Shown here one piece after another: positions 1 to 8,513 of a DNA stretch of 64,000 nt (within the stretch, counting starts at the first letter, position 1; each line of letters opens with the position of its first letter). The position numbers were made by a program, and so were the translations under genes. A model generated the notes under the pieces. That model was not told where the DNA came from and did no database searches. It saw nothing but the letters and a program-made list of their open reading frames with translations. Origin of the DNA: Frankia sp. QA3 (GTDB taxonomy: Bacteria > Actinomycetota > Actinomycetes > Frankiales > Frankiaceae); assembly GCF_000262465.1 (NCBI RefSeq), contig NZ_CM001489.1:4631631-4695630 (forward strand), given 5' to 3'.

Positions 1-743
1 CGCCATCGCTGCTCAACCCGCTGTTCGCCCGGCTCGGGATCGACGCCGTCCTCGTCCCGGTGCACGCCCGACCGGCGGACTTCGCCACCGTCCTGCGCGG
101 ACTCGCGGCCATCGTGAACCTGGACGGCATCCTCGTCACGATCCCGCACAAGGTCGCCGCCTGCGTGCTGGCCACCGAGCGCAGCCCTGCCGCGCGGATC
201 AGCGGCAGCGCCAACGTGCTGCGCCGGCTGCCCGGCGGCGGCTGGCTGGCCGACAACTTCGACGGGGCCGGCTTCGTCCACGGGCTGACGGCCACCGGCC
301 ATCCGGTGCGCGGCCGGCGGGTCGCGCTGATGGGGGCCGGCGGGGCCGGCAGCGCGATCGCGGTCGCGCTGCTCGACGCCGGCTGCGGGCCGCTGTCGGT
401 CTACGACCCGGACCGGACGAAGTGCGTGCAGCTGCTCGCCCGGCTGGACGAGCACTGGCCGGGCCGGGCCATCGCCGCGGCCGAACCGGCGCTGGGCGAC
501 GCGGACCTGGCGGTGAACGCCACCCCGCTCGGCCTGCGCCCCGGCGACCCGCTGCCCTTCCCACCCGACGCGCTGCCGGCGGGCTGCGTCGTCGCCGACA
601 TCATCATGAAACCGCCGCGGACCCGGCTGCTGGAGGCGGCCAGCGCGCTCGGGCTGCCGACTCATCCGGGCATCCACATGCTCGCCCACCAGCTCGACCT
701 GTACCGGTCGTTCTTCGAACTCGGCCCGGCGGACCACGCCTGA
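1..743 (+). CDS. rifI: Shikimate/aminoshikimate dehydrogenase-like (RifI-type), 5' end outside window
   Basis: The reading frame is already open at base 3, so the true start lies upstream. The protein matches the AroE/quinate-shikimate dehydrogenase family. It has the N-terminal substrate loop (SLLNP near the edge), the catalytic-lysine motif LVTIPHK, an Asp-containing DNFDGAGF motif in place of the usual NTDGxGF, and a Rossmann glycine motif GAGGAGSA at the start of the NAD(P) domain. The C-terminal HPGIHMLAHQ stretch is also typical. In ansamycin producers the homologue RifI acts on quinate/aminoquinate-type substrates beside the AHBA genes. The four genes that follow are all of AHBA type, so this role is inferred here too. 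A plain shikimate dehydrogenase cannot be excluded. Confidence 0.8.
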   Translation, partial: PSLLNPLFARLGIDAVLVPVHARPADFATVLRGLAAIVNLDGILVTIPHKVAACVLATERSPAARISGSANVLRRLPGGGWLADNFDGAGFVHGLTATGHPVRGRRVALMGAGGAGSAIAVALLDAGCGPLSVYDPDRTKCVQLLARLDEHWPGRAIAAAEPALGDADLAVNATPLGLRPGDPLPFPPDALPAGCVVADIIMKPPRTRLLEAASALGLPTHPGIHMLAHQLDLYRSFFELGPADHA

Positions 744-761
744 CGGCCTGGGAGGCTCCGC

Positions 762-1817
762 ATGCACACCCTCGCCCCGCCGGTGACGCCCGGCGTCCTG
801 GGCATCGACGTCGGCGGAACCAAGGTCGCGCTGCGCATCGAACCCGCCGACACCACCACACCCGTTCAGGCCACCGCACCCGCTCAGGCCACCGCACCCG
901 CCAGCGCCCCGGCCCATGCCAGCGCCCCGGACGGCGTCCGTACTGCCGCGGGCGCCGTCACCGCGGTCGAGGCGACGTTCCGCTGGACGCCGTCGGCGAG
1001 CGCCGCTTGCGACCTCGGCGATCTCGCCACCCACGTGGCCGCCCTGCGGGCGAGGTGGGCCGGGCCGGTGGCCGCGGTCGGGGTGGCGATGCCGGCGACC
1101 ATCGATCCGGCCGGCCGGGTGACGACCTGGCCGGGCCGACCGAGCTGGACGGGACTGGCGCTGGCCGACGCCCTGCGTGGCCTCGTGCCGGGGGCGGCCG
1201 TCGTCTGGGCTGACGACGGCGACCTCGCCGCGCTCGCGGAGGCCAATGCCGCCGGCTGCCCGGACCTGGTGTACCTCGGCCTCGGGACGGGCGTCGGTGG
1301 CGGGATCGTGCTGGACGGCCGGCCCTGCCCACGGCCGGGCCGCGGCTCGGCCGAGATCGGGCATCTGGTGATCTCCGCGGGGGGCCCGCCGTGCACCTGC
1401 GGACGGCAGGGTTGCGTGCAGGCCACAGCCAGCGGCCCCGCCACCCTGCGCCGGGCGGCACGGCACCGTGCCGGCGATGTCGGCGGCACCGGCGGATCGG
1501 CGGCCCGCGAGGAGGTCACCTTCGCCGAGCTACGCGCGGCCTGGCTCGCGGGGACCGGTTGGGCGGTGCGGGCGGTGCGGGAGAGCGCGCAGGCGGTCGC
1601 CGTCGCCGTGGTCGGGCTGACCGAGCTGCTCCATCCCGCGATGGCGGTGGTCGGCGGCGGATTCGCGGATGGACTGCCCGGGTTCGCCCAGGCCGTCGAC
1701 GAACAGGCCCGCGAGCTCGGGCGCCCGGGTCATCCCCCCGCGCCGGTGCGGGCCGCGGTGCTTGGTGGCCTGTCGTCCCTGTCGGGCGCGATCCTGCTGG
1801 CGCGCCAGGCGCCCTGA
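762..1817 (+). CDS. rifN: ROK-family sugar kinase (RifN-like kanosamine kinase candidate)
   Basis: A 351-residue ROK kinase. The N-terminal phosphate-binding motif is GIDVGGTKVALRI, the sugar and ATP motifs include LGLGTGVGGGIVLDG, and the zinc site is CTCGRQGCVQA, where the usual final Glu of CxCGxxGCxE is Gln. There is an unusual Ala/Thr/Pro-rich insert at about residues 30-65 (repeats of the type PVQATAPAQATAP), probably a surface loop. It starts 18 bp after the dehydrogenase and shares its strand, so they are likely co-transcribed. In the rifamycin pathway RifN is a ROK kinase that phosphorylates kanosamine. The context argues for that role, but a glucokinase would look similar. Confidence 0.75.
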   Translation: MHTLAPPVTPGVLGIDVGGTKVALRIEPADTTTPVQATAPAQATAPASAPAHASAPDGVRTAAGAVTAVEATFRWTPSASAACDLGDLATHVAALRARWAGPVAAVGVAMPATIDPAGRVTTWPGRPSWTGLALADALRGLVPGAAVVWADDGDLAALAEANAAGCPDLVYLGLGTGVGGGIVLDGRPCPRPGRGSAEIGHLVISAGGPPCTCGRQGCVQATASGPATLRRAARHRAGDVGGTGGSAAREEVTFAELRAAWLAGTGWAVRAVRESAQAVAVAVVGLTELLHPAMAVVGGGFADGLPGFAQAVDEQARELGRPGHPPAPVRAAVLGGLSSLSGAILLARQAP

Positions 1818-1865
1818 CCGACCCGCCCGCGGCGAGGCCGGGCCGGATCGCCGCGGGGTGCGGCA

Positions 1866-1893
1866 GGGACGGCCGGTGCGGTCCGGCCGTCCC
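1866..1893. terminator. Bidirectional hairpin between convergent genes
   Basis: A perfect 11-bp stem (GGGACGGCCGG with CCGGCCGTCCC) closes a 6-nt loop. It sits between the ends of the ROK kinase gene and the convergent phosphatase gene. No T-run follows, as is common in high-GC actinomycetes. Confidence 0.6.
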
Positions 1894-1902
1894 TCGGTGG
1901 GG

Positions 1903-2778
1903 TCAGTCGCGCCCGAGTAGACTCCCGGCCCGGTGGGCCGCGGTCGCCAGGGTCGGCGGTCCGGCCAGCAGGTCCCCACGTGCGGTGGGGACGTCGACCG
2001 ACCCCGCGACGAGCGCATCCGACGCGGCCGGTCCCGCTGCGGCCCGGTCCGCTGCCGCCCGGTCCGCCGCACCGCAGCCGGAGACCGCCGCAGTCGCCCG
2101 GGTGCCGTCCTCGCCGAGCAGCGCCAGCAGCTCCGCGGGGCGGTGCAGCACCGCGTCCGGGCGGGCCGCGAGCAGCTCGACGCCGTCCGTCTCGCCCCAC
2201 AGCGCGGCGACCGCCATGACCCCGGCGGCGCGGGCGCTGTCGATGTCCGCGACCGCGTCACCGAGCATCATCGCCTCGGCCGGCGCCGCTCCCAGCAGGT
2301 CGAGCGCGCGCAGCACGATGTCCGGGGCGGGCTTCGGCCGCGCAATCTCGTCGGAGCCGATCACGTGGTCGAACAACGACAGCACGCCGAGTTCTCCGAG
2401 CAGGTGGCGGGCCCGCGGGCCGGACTTACCGGTGGCGACCGCCAACCCGTGGCCACGGGCGCGCAGCCGGCGCAGCATCTCCTCCACGCCGTCGAAGAGA
2501 ACCACCTCGCGGGCGAGCCGGTAGCTCTCCCGCACGAACGGCTCCTCCATCGCCAGCGGCAGGTTCATGATCCGCATGATGTCGGGGAAGTAGCGGCCAA
2601 GGTGGCGGTTGTACTCCTCGAACGGCGGCTCGCCGGGGCCGACGACCTCCGCGTAGGCAATCGTGAACGCCTGCCGCATCACGCCGAAACTGTCGACGAG
2701 CACGCCGTCGAGATCGAAGATCACTGTCTGCCGGTGCGCGCCGCCGGCCACCGGCCGGCCCCCCAGGTCCGTTCCCAC
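1903..2778 (-). CDS. rifM: HAD-superfamily phosphatase (RifM-like)
   Basis: A 291-residue HAD hydrolase of the phosphoglycolate-phosphatase group. Motif I is VIFDLDGVLVDS with the nucleophile and acid/base Asp. Motif II/III is seen as VATGKSG, and motif IV as MLGDAVADIDSA. A helical cap follows motif I. The first ~235 residues match the family length; the remaining ~55 residues are an Ala-rich extension. The start is GTG at 2778. It is the last gene of a minus-strand set (aminotransferase, oxidoreductase, phosphatase), 54 bp after the oxidoreductase. In rifamycin biosynthesis RifM is the phosphatase of the kanosamine/AHBA branch, and this role is inferred from the neighbours. Confidence 0.75.
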   Translation of the reverse strand: MGTDLGGRPVAGGAHRQTVIFDLDGVLVDSFGVMRQAFTIAYAEVVGPGEPPFEEYNRHLGRYFPDIMRIMNLPLAMEEPFVRESYRLAREVVLFDGVEEMLRRLRARGHGLAVATGKSGPRARHLLGELGVLSLFDHVIGSDEIARPKPAPDIVLRALDLLGAAPAEAMMLGDAVADIDSARAAGVMAVAALWGETDGVELLAARPDAVLHRPAELLALLGEDGTRATAAVSGCGAADRAAADRAAAGPAASDALVAGSVDVPTARGDLLAGPPTLATAAHRAGSLLGRD

Positions 2779-2832
2779 ATGCCCCCCCGGGCTCGACGAA
2801 TAGAAAATCGGTGTTTTATACGCGCGACGTCA

Positions 2833-3933
2833 TCAGCCCGCGCGGACGAGCTGCGGCGCGGACCGGTGCGAGCGCGCCGAGTCGTAGAGGCGCTCGATGG
2901 CCGCGATCGTCGGCCGGACCTCGGCGATCGCCCGCCCCCGGGCGGCCGGGTCGGCCAGCATCGCCGGCAGCTCGTCGAGCTGGCGGCGGTACTCGGTCCC
3001 GATCGGCTCGTCCGGCAGCGGCACCGCCGTGGTCTGCCCGGTCCGGGTCAGGGACAGGACCGAGCGGTCCTGCCGGTTCGGTCCGAAGCCGAAGGTGCAG
3101 CGCAGCGAGGCGGTGCCGGCGGCCCCCTCGACGTTGATCGCGGTGAGGTCGCGGGCTTCGTGCGATGCCCAGCTCGCCCGCAGGGACACCGAGGTCCCGT
3201 CCTCGGTCACCAGGAAACCGCGCGCCGTGTCCTCCACGTCCCCGCCCCCGGCGGGAGCGGCCTGCGCGCCGTGGCGCCAGGACGCCGCCCACGCACCGTC
3301 GCTGACGAAGTCGTCGGACGTCGTCCCGACCACCTGGTGGAAGTCGACGCTGCCGAGCAGGGGGGTGAGCGTGTCCAGCAGATGCCAGCCGAGGTCGACC
3401 AGCGCGCCGCCACCGGACTGCTCCCGGCGGGTGAACCAGCCGCCCGCGTCTGGGATGCCACGGGCGCGAATCCAGGCGAGGTCGATGTGGCGGATCGCGC
3501 CGAGCCCCGCCGCGACCTCGTAGAGCCGGCTGACGTCGGCCCGGTAGCGCGCGGCGCTGCCGGCCAGCAGGGTGACGTCACCGGCTCGTTCGGCCGCGGC
3601 GAGCCGGTCCGCCTCCGCCGAGCTCAGGCAGACCGGCTTCTCCAGGAAAACCGGGATGCCGGCGGTCAGCAGCCGCTCGGCGATGTCGGCGTGCCGATGG
3701 TTGGGCACCGCCACGACGGCGAGGTCGAACCGGGCCGAGCCGAGCTCGGCGACGTCGGCCAGCAGTTCGAGGTCCGGGTGCGCGGCGGCCACCGAGGCGC
3801 GGGCGGCGGGATCGGGATCGACCGCCGCGGCCACCGCGAACCGGGGGTGCTCCCGCAGCCTGGGCAGCCAGATGGACCGGCCGGCCCAGCCCAGCCCGAC
3901 GACGGCGACCCGCACCGGCGCCGCCGCCGTCAC
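2833..3933 (-). CDS. rifL: Gfo/Idh/MocA oxidoreductase (RifL-like)
   Basis: A 366-residue NAD(P)-dependent sugar oxidoreductase. The N-terminal Rossmann motif is VAVVGLGWAGRS, followed by the family's EKPVCLS (EKP) motif at about residue 100. The C-terminal Gfo/Idh domain contains DLGWHLLDTLTPLLG with a likely catalytic His. GTG at 3933 is chosen because it overlaps the aminotransferase stop by 4 bp (GTGA), which implies translational coupling. RifL is the partner of RifK in amycolatopsis-type AHBA clusters and is needed to form the amino sugar precursor kanosamine. The adjacency and coupling here support the same partnership. Confidence 0.85.
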   Translation of the reverse strand: MTAAAPVRVAVVGLGWAGRSIWLPRLREHPRFAVAAAVDPDPAARASVAAAHPDLELLADVAELGSARFDLAVVAVPNHRHADIAERLLTAGIPVFLEKPVCLSSAEADRLAAAERAGDVTLLAGSAARYRADVSRLYEVAAGLGAIRHIDLAWIRARGIPDAGGWFTRREQSGGGALVDLGWHLLDTLTPLLGSVDFHQVVGTTSDDFVSDGAWAASWRHGAQAAPAGGGDVEDTARGFLVTEDGTSVSLRASWASHEARDLTAINVEGAAGTASLRCTFGFGPNRQDRSVLSLTRTGQTTAVPLPDEPIGTEYRRQLDELPAMLADPAARGRAIAEVRPTIAAIERLYDSARSHRSAPQLVRAG

Positions 3934-5096
3934 TGTGCCGCCAGGGTGTCGGCCACGACCGCCGCAACCTCGTGCATCTGCTCCTCGGTGCCCAGCAGCG
4001 TCCGGTGGTGCAGCCAGACGCCGTCGGCGCTCAGCGCCTCGGTGTTGGGGCACCGCTTCGCGATGTCGTCCACTGACTCGTCCGGGGCGCCGGTCTCCCA
4101 GAACCCGTCGGAACGGTAGATCGCCCGGAACGCGGCGAAGGCGGGCAGACCCCGCTCGACGAGAGCGTCCACGAACGCGTTACGCCGCTGTTCGCTGAAT
4201 CCGGGAAGGCGGAACATCGCCATGTAATGCGGATTACGGTCGCAGCGTTCGTCGCGGCCCTGCGGCACGACGCCGGGAATGGTCGCGAGCGCGCTCGCGA
4301 GCACCGGCCACCGCTGTTCGCGGGTGTCGATCTGGCCGGCCAGGCGACCGAGCTGGGCGCGCAGAACCGAGGCGGAGAATTCGTTGAGCCGGAAGTTCGA
4401 CCCGGAGGTCTGGTGGAAGTACCGGCGGTCGGTCCGGGGCCGCCCGCAGCTGTGCCGCAGAAACGCGGCCTCGTGCAGCCCGGAGTCCGGGAAGGTGACG
4501 GCACCGCCCTCACCCGCGGTCATCAGCTTGCCGTTCTGGAAGCTGAACGCCGCCACCGAGCCGAGCTCGCCGACCTTTCGCCCCTGCCACTGGGCGCCGT
4601 GCGCGTGCGCGGCGTCCTGGATCAGCGGGACGCCGGTGTCGGCGGACAGCTTCGCCAGGGCGTCCATGTCGGAGACCTGACCGGCCATGTGCACCGGCAT
4701 GATCGCCTTGGTACGGGGGGTGACGGCGGCAGCCGCCGCCTCGGGATCGATGCAGTAGGTGTCCAGGTCGACGTCGACCGGCACGGCGACCGCGCCGAGG
4801 CGCTGCGCGGCCTGGGAGGAGGAGATGAACGTGAACGCCGGGACGATGACCTCGGTGCCCGGGCCCACACCCAGCACCTGAAGGGCGAGCTCGAGGGCGT
4901 GGGTGCCATTCGTGACGGCGAGCGCGTAGTCGGCGCCGTGATAGACGGCGAATTCCCGCTCGAAGCTGTCGACCTCGCTGCCGCCCATGCGCCACCACTG
5001 ACCCTGCTCCAAGGCCCGGATCAGACCGTCGCGCTCCTCGTCGGAGTACTGCGGCCAGGCCGGCAACTCCGGTGCGCGTCGCACTACACCGCTCAT
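3930..5096 (-). CDS. rifK: AHBA synthase-type PLP aminotransferase (RifK homologue)
   Basis: A 388-residue DegT/DnrJ/EryC1/StrS-fold enzyme, the same length as RifK as I recall it and very similar to it along the whole chain. Landmarks are EFEREFA-type helix near residue 45, TNGTHALELALQV, FISSSQAAQRLGAV, the PLP Asp in DAAHAHGAQW (about D161), the Schiff-base Lys in FQNGKLMTAGEGG (about K190) and LRHSCGRPR. AHBA synthase aromatises 5-amino-5-deoxy-3-dehydroshikimate to 3-amino-5-hydroxybenzoate and also serves as the transaminase with RifL. ATG at 5096 is preferred because a purine-rich AGGGTGGGG lies just upstream. An upstream in-frame extension to 5162 looks non-coding. It is first in a minus-strand operon with the RifL- and RifM-like genes. 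Confidence 0.9.
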   Translation of the reverse strand: MSGVVRRAPELPAWPQYSDEERDGLIRALEQGQWWRMGGSEVDSFEREFAVYHGADYALAVTNGTHALELALQVLGVGPGTEVIVPAFTFISSSQAAQRLGAVAVPVDVDLDTYCIDPEAAAAAVTPRTKAIMPVHMAGQVSDMDALAKLSADTGVPLIQDAAHAHGAQWQGRKVGELGSVAAFSFQNGKLMTAGEGGAVTFPDSGLHEAAFLRHSCGRPRTDRRYFHQTSGSNFRLNEFSASVLRAQLGRLAGQIDTREQRWPVLASALATIPGVVPQGRDERCDRNPHYMAMFRLPGFSEQRRNAFVDALVERGLPAFAAFRAIYRSDGFWETGAPDESVDDIAKRCPNTEALSADGVWLHHRTLLGTEEQMHEVAAVVADTLAAQ

Positions 5097-5421
5097 GGTC
5101 CCCACCCTTTTCTTACGTGACGATAAGGTTCGCGCAAGGATCCCGGCCCGTCGACGGTTCATTACCGTGAGCTGCCTGAAGAATCTACGCGATAGGTGCG
5201 CGACGGACCGTACCCCAACGCCCCCGACTGGTCTGCCGTCCCCCGGACGGAACTACCAAAAGACCAACGCAAGGACAATCAATACACTATACGCACACTG
5301 CCGGCACACTCGGTCGCGTCATTCCCGAACCTATGTGACCCGGTGATGACCGCACCATAGCTGCGATATCGTCCACGGGGCGCCGGCCGACCGGGCCGGT
5401 CGGCAAGAGTGATGAGGTCTG
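5097..5421. promoter_or_regulatory. Divergent promoter region between rifK-like and rifJ-like genes
   Basis: This 325-bp gap separates two divergent AHBA-type genes and is clearly richer in A+T than its surroundings, notably around 5250-5345 (for example ACAATCAATACACTATACG). No gene is apparent. It very probably carries the promoters of both transcription units. I could not define -35/-10 pairs or an operator with confidence. Confidence 0.5.
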
Positions 5422-5865
5422 GTGAGCACGCTTCTTCTGGTAAACGGCCCGAACCTGGGCATACTCGGCCGGCGGCAGCCCGAGGTGTACGGCACGGCCA
5501 CTCTGGCCGACATTGAATCCGCCGTCACCGCTCGGATTGCCGACCGCGGCTGGAAACTGGTCTCCGTTCAGCGGGAATCCGAGGGCGAGCTAATCCACGC
5601 CATTCAGGATAACTACGACTCGGTCGGCGCGATCGTCAACCCCGGCGCGCTGATGATGTACGGCTGGAGTCTTCGGGACGCACTCGCGAACTATCCGAAC
5701 CCGTGGATCGAGGTGCATCTGTCGAACGTCTGGGCACGGGAGTCCTTCCGGCACGAGTCGATCCTGTCGGCGTTGGCCCGTGGGGTCATCGTCGGCCTCG
5801 GCCCGCTGGGCTACGAGCTCGCCGCCCAGGCACTGCTCGATCTGGTGCCCGCCGCCTCCGACTGA
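5422..5865 (+). CDS. rifJ: Type II 3-dehydroquinase / aminoDHQ dehydratase (RifJ-like)
   Basis: A 147-residue protein with the full length of type II dehydroquinases. The N-terminal flexible-loop signature is NGPNLGILGRRQPEVYG, with the Arg and Tyr expected in the active site. The mid-region is VNPGALMMYGWSLRDAL and the catalytic-His segment is EVHLSNVWARE. Two departures from housekeeping AroQ are Gly-Ile in place of Asn-Leu in the first motif and ALMMYG in place of AYTHTS. Such changes are plausible in an enzyme acting on the 5-amino analogue. The start is GTG at 5422 with GAGGT just upstream. It is divergent from the AHBA synthase gene, so it is most likely the aminoDHQ dehydratase of the same pathway. 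Confidence 0.8.
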   Translation: MSTLLLVNGPNLGILGRRQPEVYGTATLADIESAVTARIADRGWKLVSVQRESEGELIHAIQDNYDSVGAIVNPGALMMYGWSLRDALANYPNPWIEVHLSNVWARESFRHESILSALARGVIVGLGPLGYELAAQALLDLVPAASD

Positions 5866-5968
5866 GCGGCCGTCCGCCGGCCTCAGGTCCGGTCGCGGGC
5901 CGATCCTCGGCCGATCCTCGGCCGGTCCCGGCGCGCCACGTGCCGCCCGCGCACGTGCCGCCGCGCCG

Positions 5969-7213
5969 TCAGTCCGCGGCCAGTGCCCGGGCGGCCGCGT
6001 CGGCGACGGCCGGGGTCAGGCGCGGATGGTCGACGGGCGGCAGCAGGCCGCCGGGCGGGGTCAGGTCGACCAACGCCTGGACAGCGGCCAACCGCGCCGC
6101 CGTGCTGATGGGCCGGTGGGTCCGCACCGCCGCGCGCAACAGGCCGGGCAGGGCGTGCAGCGGGCGCGGACCGGAGGTGGCCGAGGCCAGCGGCGGGGGC
6201 GTCTCCGGCCGGGTCCGCAACACGGGCACCTGCTCGGGCGGCGAGGCGAGGCCGATGAGGTCGACAAGCAGGTCGAGGTGGGCCGCGAGCCGGTGCAGCG
6301 GCTGGATCCCGTAGGCGAGCGGGTCGTACAGGGTGAGATCCCGGATCCCGGCGGCGAGGAGCAGGCCGGCGAGGTCGCCGCCGCGGGCCGGGTCGACGAC
6401 GGCGACCCGGGCCCGTTGCGGCCGCAGCCCCCGGCCGCGCAGGTGGTTGAGGACGGCGGCGGTGGCGGCGACGGCGAGGCCGTCGTTGACGGTGTCGAGC
6501 AGCGGTGTGGCGCCCGGCCGCGGCACCGCGCGGACCGCGTCGATGTGGCTGACGTGCGTGTGGACCAGAACCGTGGCGGCGAAGCCGGGCGCGAGCATGC
6601 CGATCGCCCGGCCGAGCTCGGCGGCGTCCCGCGCGGCGATGGGCATCGGGATGACGTCGAGACCGGTCGCCCGGTGCAGGTGGACCGCCTGGGACTCCAC
6701 CGCCGGCAGGGCCGCCTCGGCGGCGAGCGGCTCGAAGTCCAGCACGGCGCTGGCGTCGGAGAGCAGCGCCACTCGGCGGGGCCGCCCGGTGAACAGATCG
6801 GTGTGGGTCGGGTGGGTGGCCAGATGACGGATGACCCGCCGGTCCGCGTCCGCGTCGAGGAGCGCGAGATCGTGCCCCGTGGTCACCGACGCGCACAGGG
6901 ACTGGGTGAGCTTGCCTGTCGCCGCGACGACGAAGACCGGGTCCTCGGTCTGGAGCAGGTCGGCGCCGAGGCGGTTACGCAGGGCACGCAGCAGCCACGT
7001 CAGCGTCGGGCCGCTGTCCGCGTCGAGAGTGATCCGGCGGCCCGCCGGGTCCGGCTCGTCCGCATAGCAGGTGATCGTGCCGGGACTGGCGGCGATGACC
7101 GCGTCGATGTCGGCCCGCGCCCCGCGCGGCACCCGGACCGTGACGCTGTATGCCGGATTGGCCGCGGCCGCCTGCCCGGACCCGTCGGCCTCACCCTGGC
7201 CTGGGGCGCTCAC
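5969..7213 (-). CDS. Malic-enzyme-like protein lacking metal ligands (probable pseudoenzyme)
   Basis: About 414 residues from GTG at 7213. An ACT-like N-terminal segment (YSVTVRVPRG onward) precedes a malic-enzyme core, as in actinobacterial NAD-malic enzymes. The family motif for the Lys/dinucleotide region is recognisable as RRVALLSDASAVLDF followed by ALPAVESQAVHLH and APGFAATVLVH. The Tyr motif YTPGVA is absent. The LEDI and FHDDQHG metal-binding motifs are replaced by VHTHVS and LLDTVNDG. Malate oxidation is therefore unlikely and a regulatory or sensing role is possible. A longer frame reaches 7396, but its first ~60 residues are Arg/Gly-rich and look non-coding. It converges on the rifJ-like gene; a pathway link is not shown. 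Confidence 0.6.
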   Translation of the reverse strand: MSAPGQGEADGSGQAAAANPAYSVTVRVPRGARADIDAVIAASPGTITCYADEPDPAGRRITLDADSGPTLTWLLRALRNRLGADLLQTEDPVFVVAATGKLTQSLCASVTTGHDLALLDADADRRVIRHLATHPTHTDLFTGRPRRVALLSDASAVLDFEPLAAEAALPAVESQAVHLHRATGLDVIPMPIAARDAAELGRAIGMLAPGFAATVLVHTHVSHIDAVRAVPRPGATPLLDTVNDGLAVAATAAVLNHLRGRGLRPQRARVAVVDPARGGDLAGLLLAAGIRDLTLYDPLAYGIQPLHRLAAHLDLLVDLIGLASPPEQVPVLRTRPETPPPLASATSGPRPLHALPGLLRAAVRTHRPISTAARLAAVQALVDLTPPGGLLPPVDHPRLTPAVADAAARALAAD

Positions 7214-7774
7214 GCCGACCCCACGATCACCCCGACCCGTCCCGCTCGCGGCGGGCCACCCCGCCGCCGCCTGCCCCCTGTCCCGACTGCCCCTGTCCCG
7301 ACTGCCTCCGCCCCGCTCGCTTCTGCCCCGCAGGCCCTTGCCACGCCGTGTCCATGACCATCGTCCCGCCGCGGTACCCGACTCGTCACGAGCCACTCTC
7401 CATGATCGTCACACCCGGGACGGAGCCGATGGTCCGGTCCGGTCCGGCGACGCGGAAACGCCGCGCCATCGCTGGGCCCGCCGCCGATCCGGCGAAGCGT
7501 CGACGCCTGGAGGGAACGGATTATGCGCACTTCAGACCTTTTGATGACTTTCCCACCAGATACTCAGATCCTGACCCCACCAGGGGCGCAGACGCCACAC
7601 ATGCGAGCACGTTCCGGCTGCGCCCACGCCCGGCGGGCCAACCGTGGCGGACGGGCCGCCGCTCTCCCGCCGACGCCCGCGCGCCACTCGCTCCGAGGCT
7701 GTGGGCGCGGCTGCACGACAGCGCCTCCCGCGGGCGTGGCCCGACTCGGAAACTCCCTGAACCGTAGGCGAACG
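7214..7774. other. Intergenic region without a convincing gene
   Basis: The part from 7214 to about 7350 is C-rich with short repeats of the type CTGCCCCTGTCCCGACTGC. The rest up to the tRNA contains only frames with the composition of non-coding high-GC DNA. It may hold the promoter of the malic-enzyme-like gene. Confidence 0.4.
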
Positions 7775-7847
7775 TGCCCCAGGCAGGAATCGGACCTGCG
7801 GCCTACCGCTTAGGAGGCGGTCGCTCTATCCACTGAGCTACTGGGGC
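7775..7847 (-). tRNA. tRNA-Arg (anticodon CCT)
   Basis: Read on the minus strand, the gene folds into a 73-nt cloverleaf. The acceptor stem is GCCCCAG with CTGGGGC, the D arm is GCTC-GAGC, and the anticodon arm ACCGC-CTCCTAA-GCGGT gives anticodon CCT (reads AGG). The T arm is GCAGG-TCCGATT-CCTGC. CCA is not encoded. The discriminator base is A. Confidence 0.95.
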
Positions 7848-8086
7848 GGAGGGGGCATCGGATCGACGCCGTGGCGATCGTACGGCCACCGGACGGGATG
7901 CCGGGGGAGGCAACACCTTCAGGACTGCGCAATTACCTGCAAGATCGGCCGCCTGTCCCGATTCTTCCACTTCTTCTTCCGCGCGGCGCTACACCACGGC
8001 CACCCTCCGAGGGTGGGCGATCGGTCACCCACCGCTACGAAGTTCGGCCGGCGCACTCGCCGTCCCGGCCGCCGAGGACCGGCCGG

Positions 8087-8311
8087 TCAACCGAACTGTT
8101 GGGCCATCTCGACGAGCTCCTTGCACTTCGGGCAGATCGGGAACCTCGAGGGGTCCCGGACGGGTTCGAACTTGTAGCCGCAGAGCGCGGTGACTCGACC
8201 GCCCTCGATGGACGCGCGGACGATCTCCTCCCGGCGGGCGTAGTGGGAGTGGTCGTCGCCCTCGTCCGTGCGGGTGTCCGACGTCTCAGGTGCGATCTGA
8301 GTCGTGCTCAT
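8087..8311 (-). CDS. DUF3039-type small zinc-ribbon-like protein
   Basis: A 74-residue acidic protein whose C-terminal half carries a treble-clef-like Cys pair: TALCGYKF followed by FPICPKCKELVEM. A helix with HYARREEIVRASIEGGRV precedes it. This is the layout of the actinobacterial DUF3039 family, for which I know no function. ATG at 8311 is the first sensible start. A longer open frame upstream runs through the divergent iron-regulator gene and is an artefact. It is divergent from that gene, with a 202-bp gap. Confidence 0.8.
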   Translation of the reverse strand: MSTTQIAPETSDTRTDEGDDHSHYARREEIVRASIEGGRVTALCGYKFEPVRDPSRFPICPKCKELVEMAQQFG

Positions 8312-8513
8312 GGTGTCGATTCTAGTGCGGTCGTCGACGGCGCCCCGGGCGGGTGAGCCCCCGTCCGGGGCCGGCTTGCCAGCGGGGCACCGGACCGGTA
8401 TGCGGCCGGGTCGGGCCCGCGCGGGAAACTGTCCGGGGGACACTGCGTACACAGGACGCATGGCCCTTGCGACCTGTGGACGGGGCGTACTCTGGATGGG
8501 ACGAAGGAGACCG

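Noticed and set aside
1933..4119. 728-codon plus-strand frame across the phosphatase and oxidoreductase genes
   Set aside because: Both minus-strand genes have strong family motifs; the plus frame resembles nothing and spans two genes.
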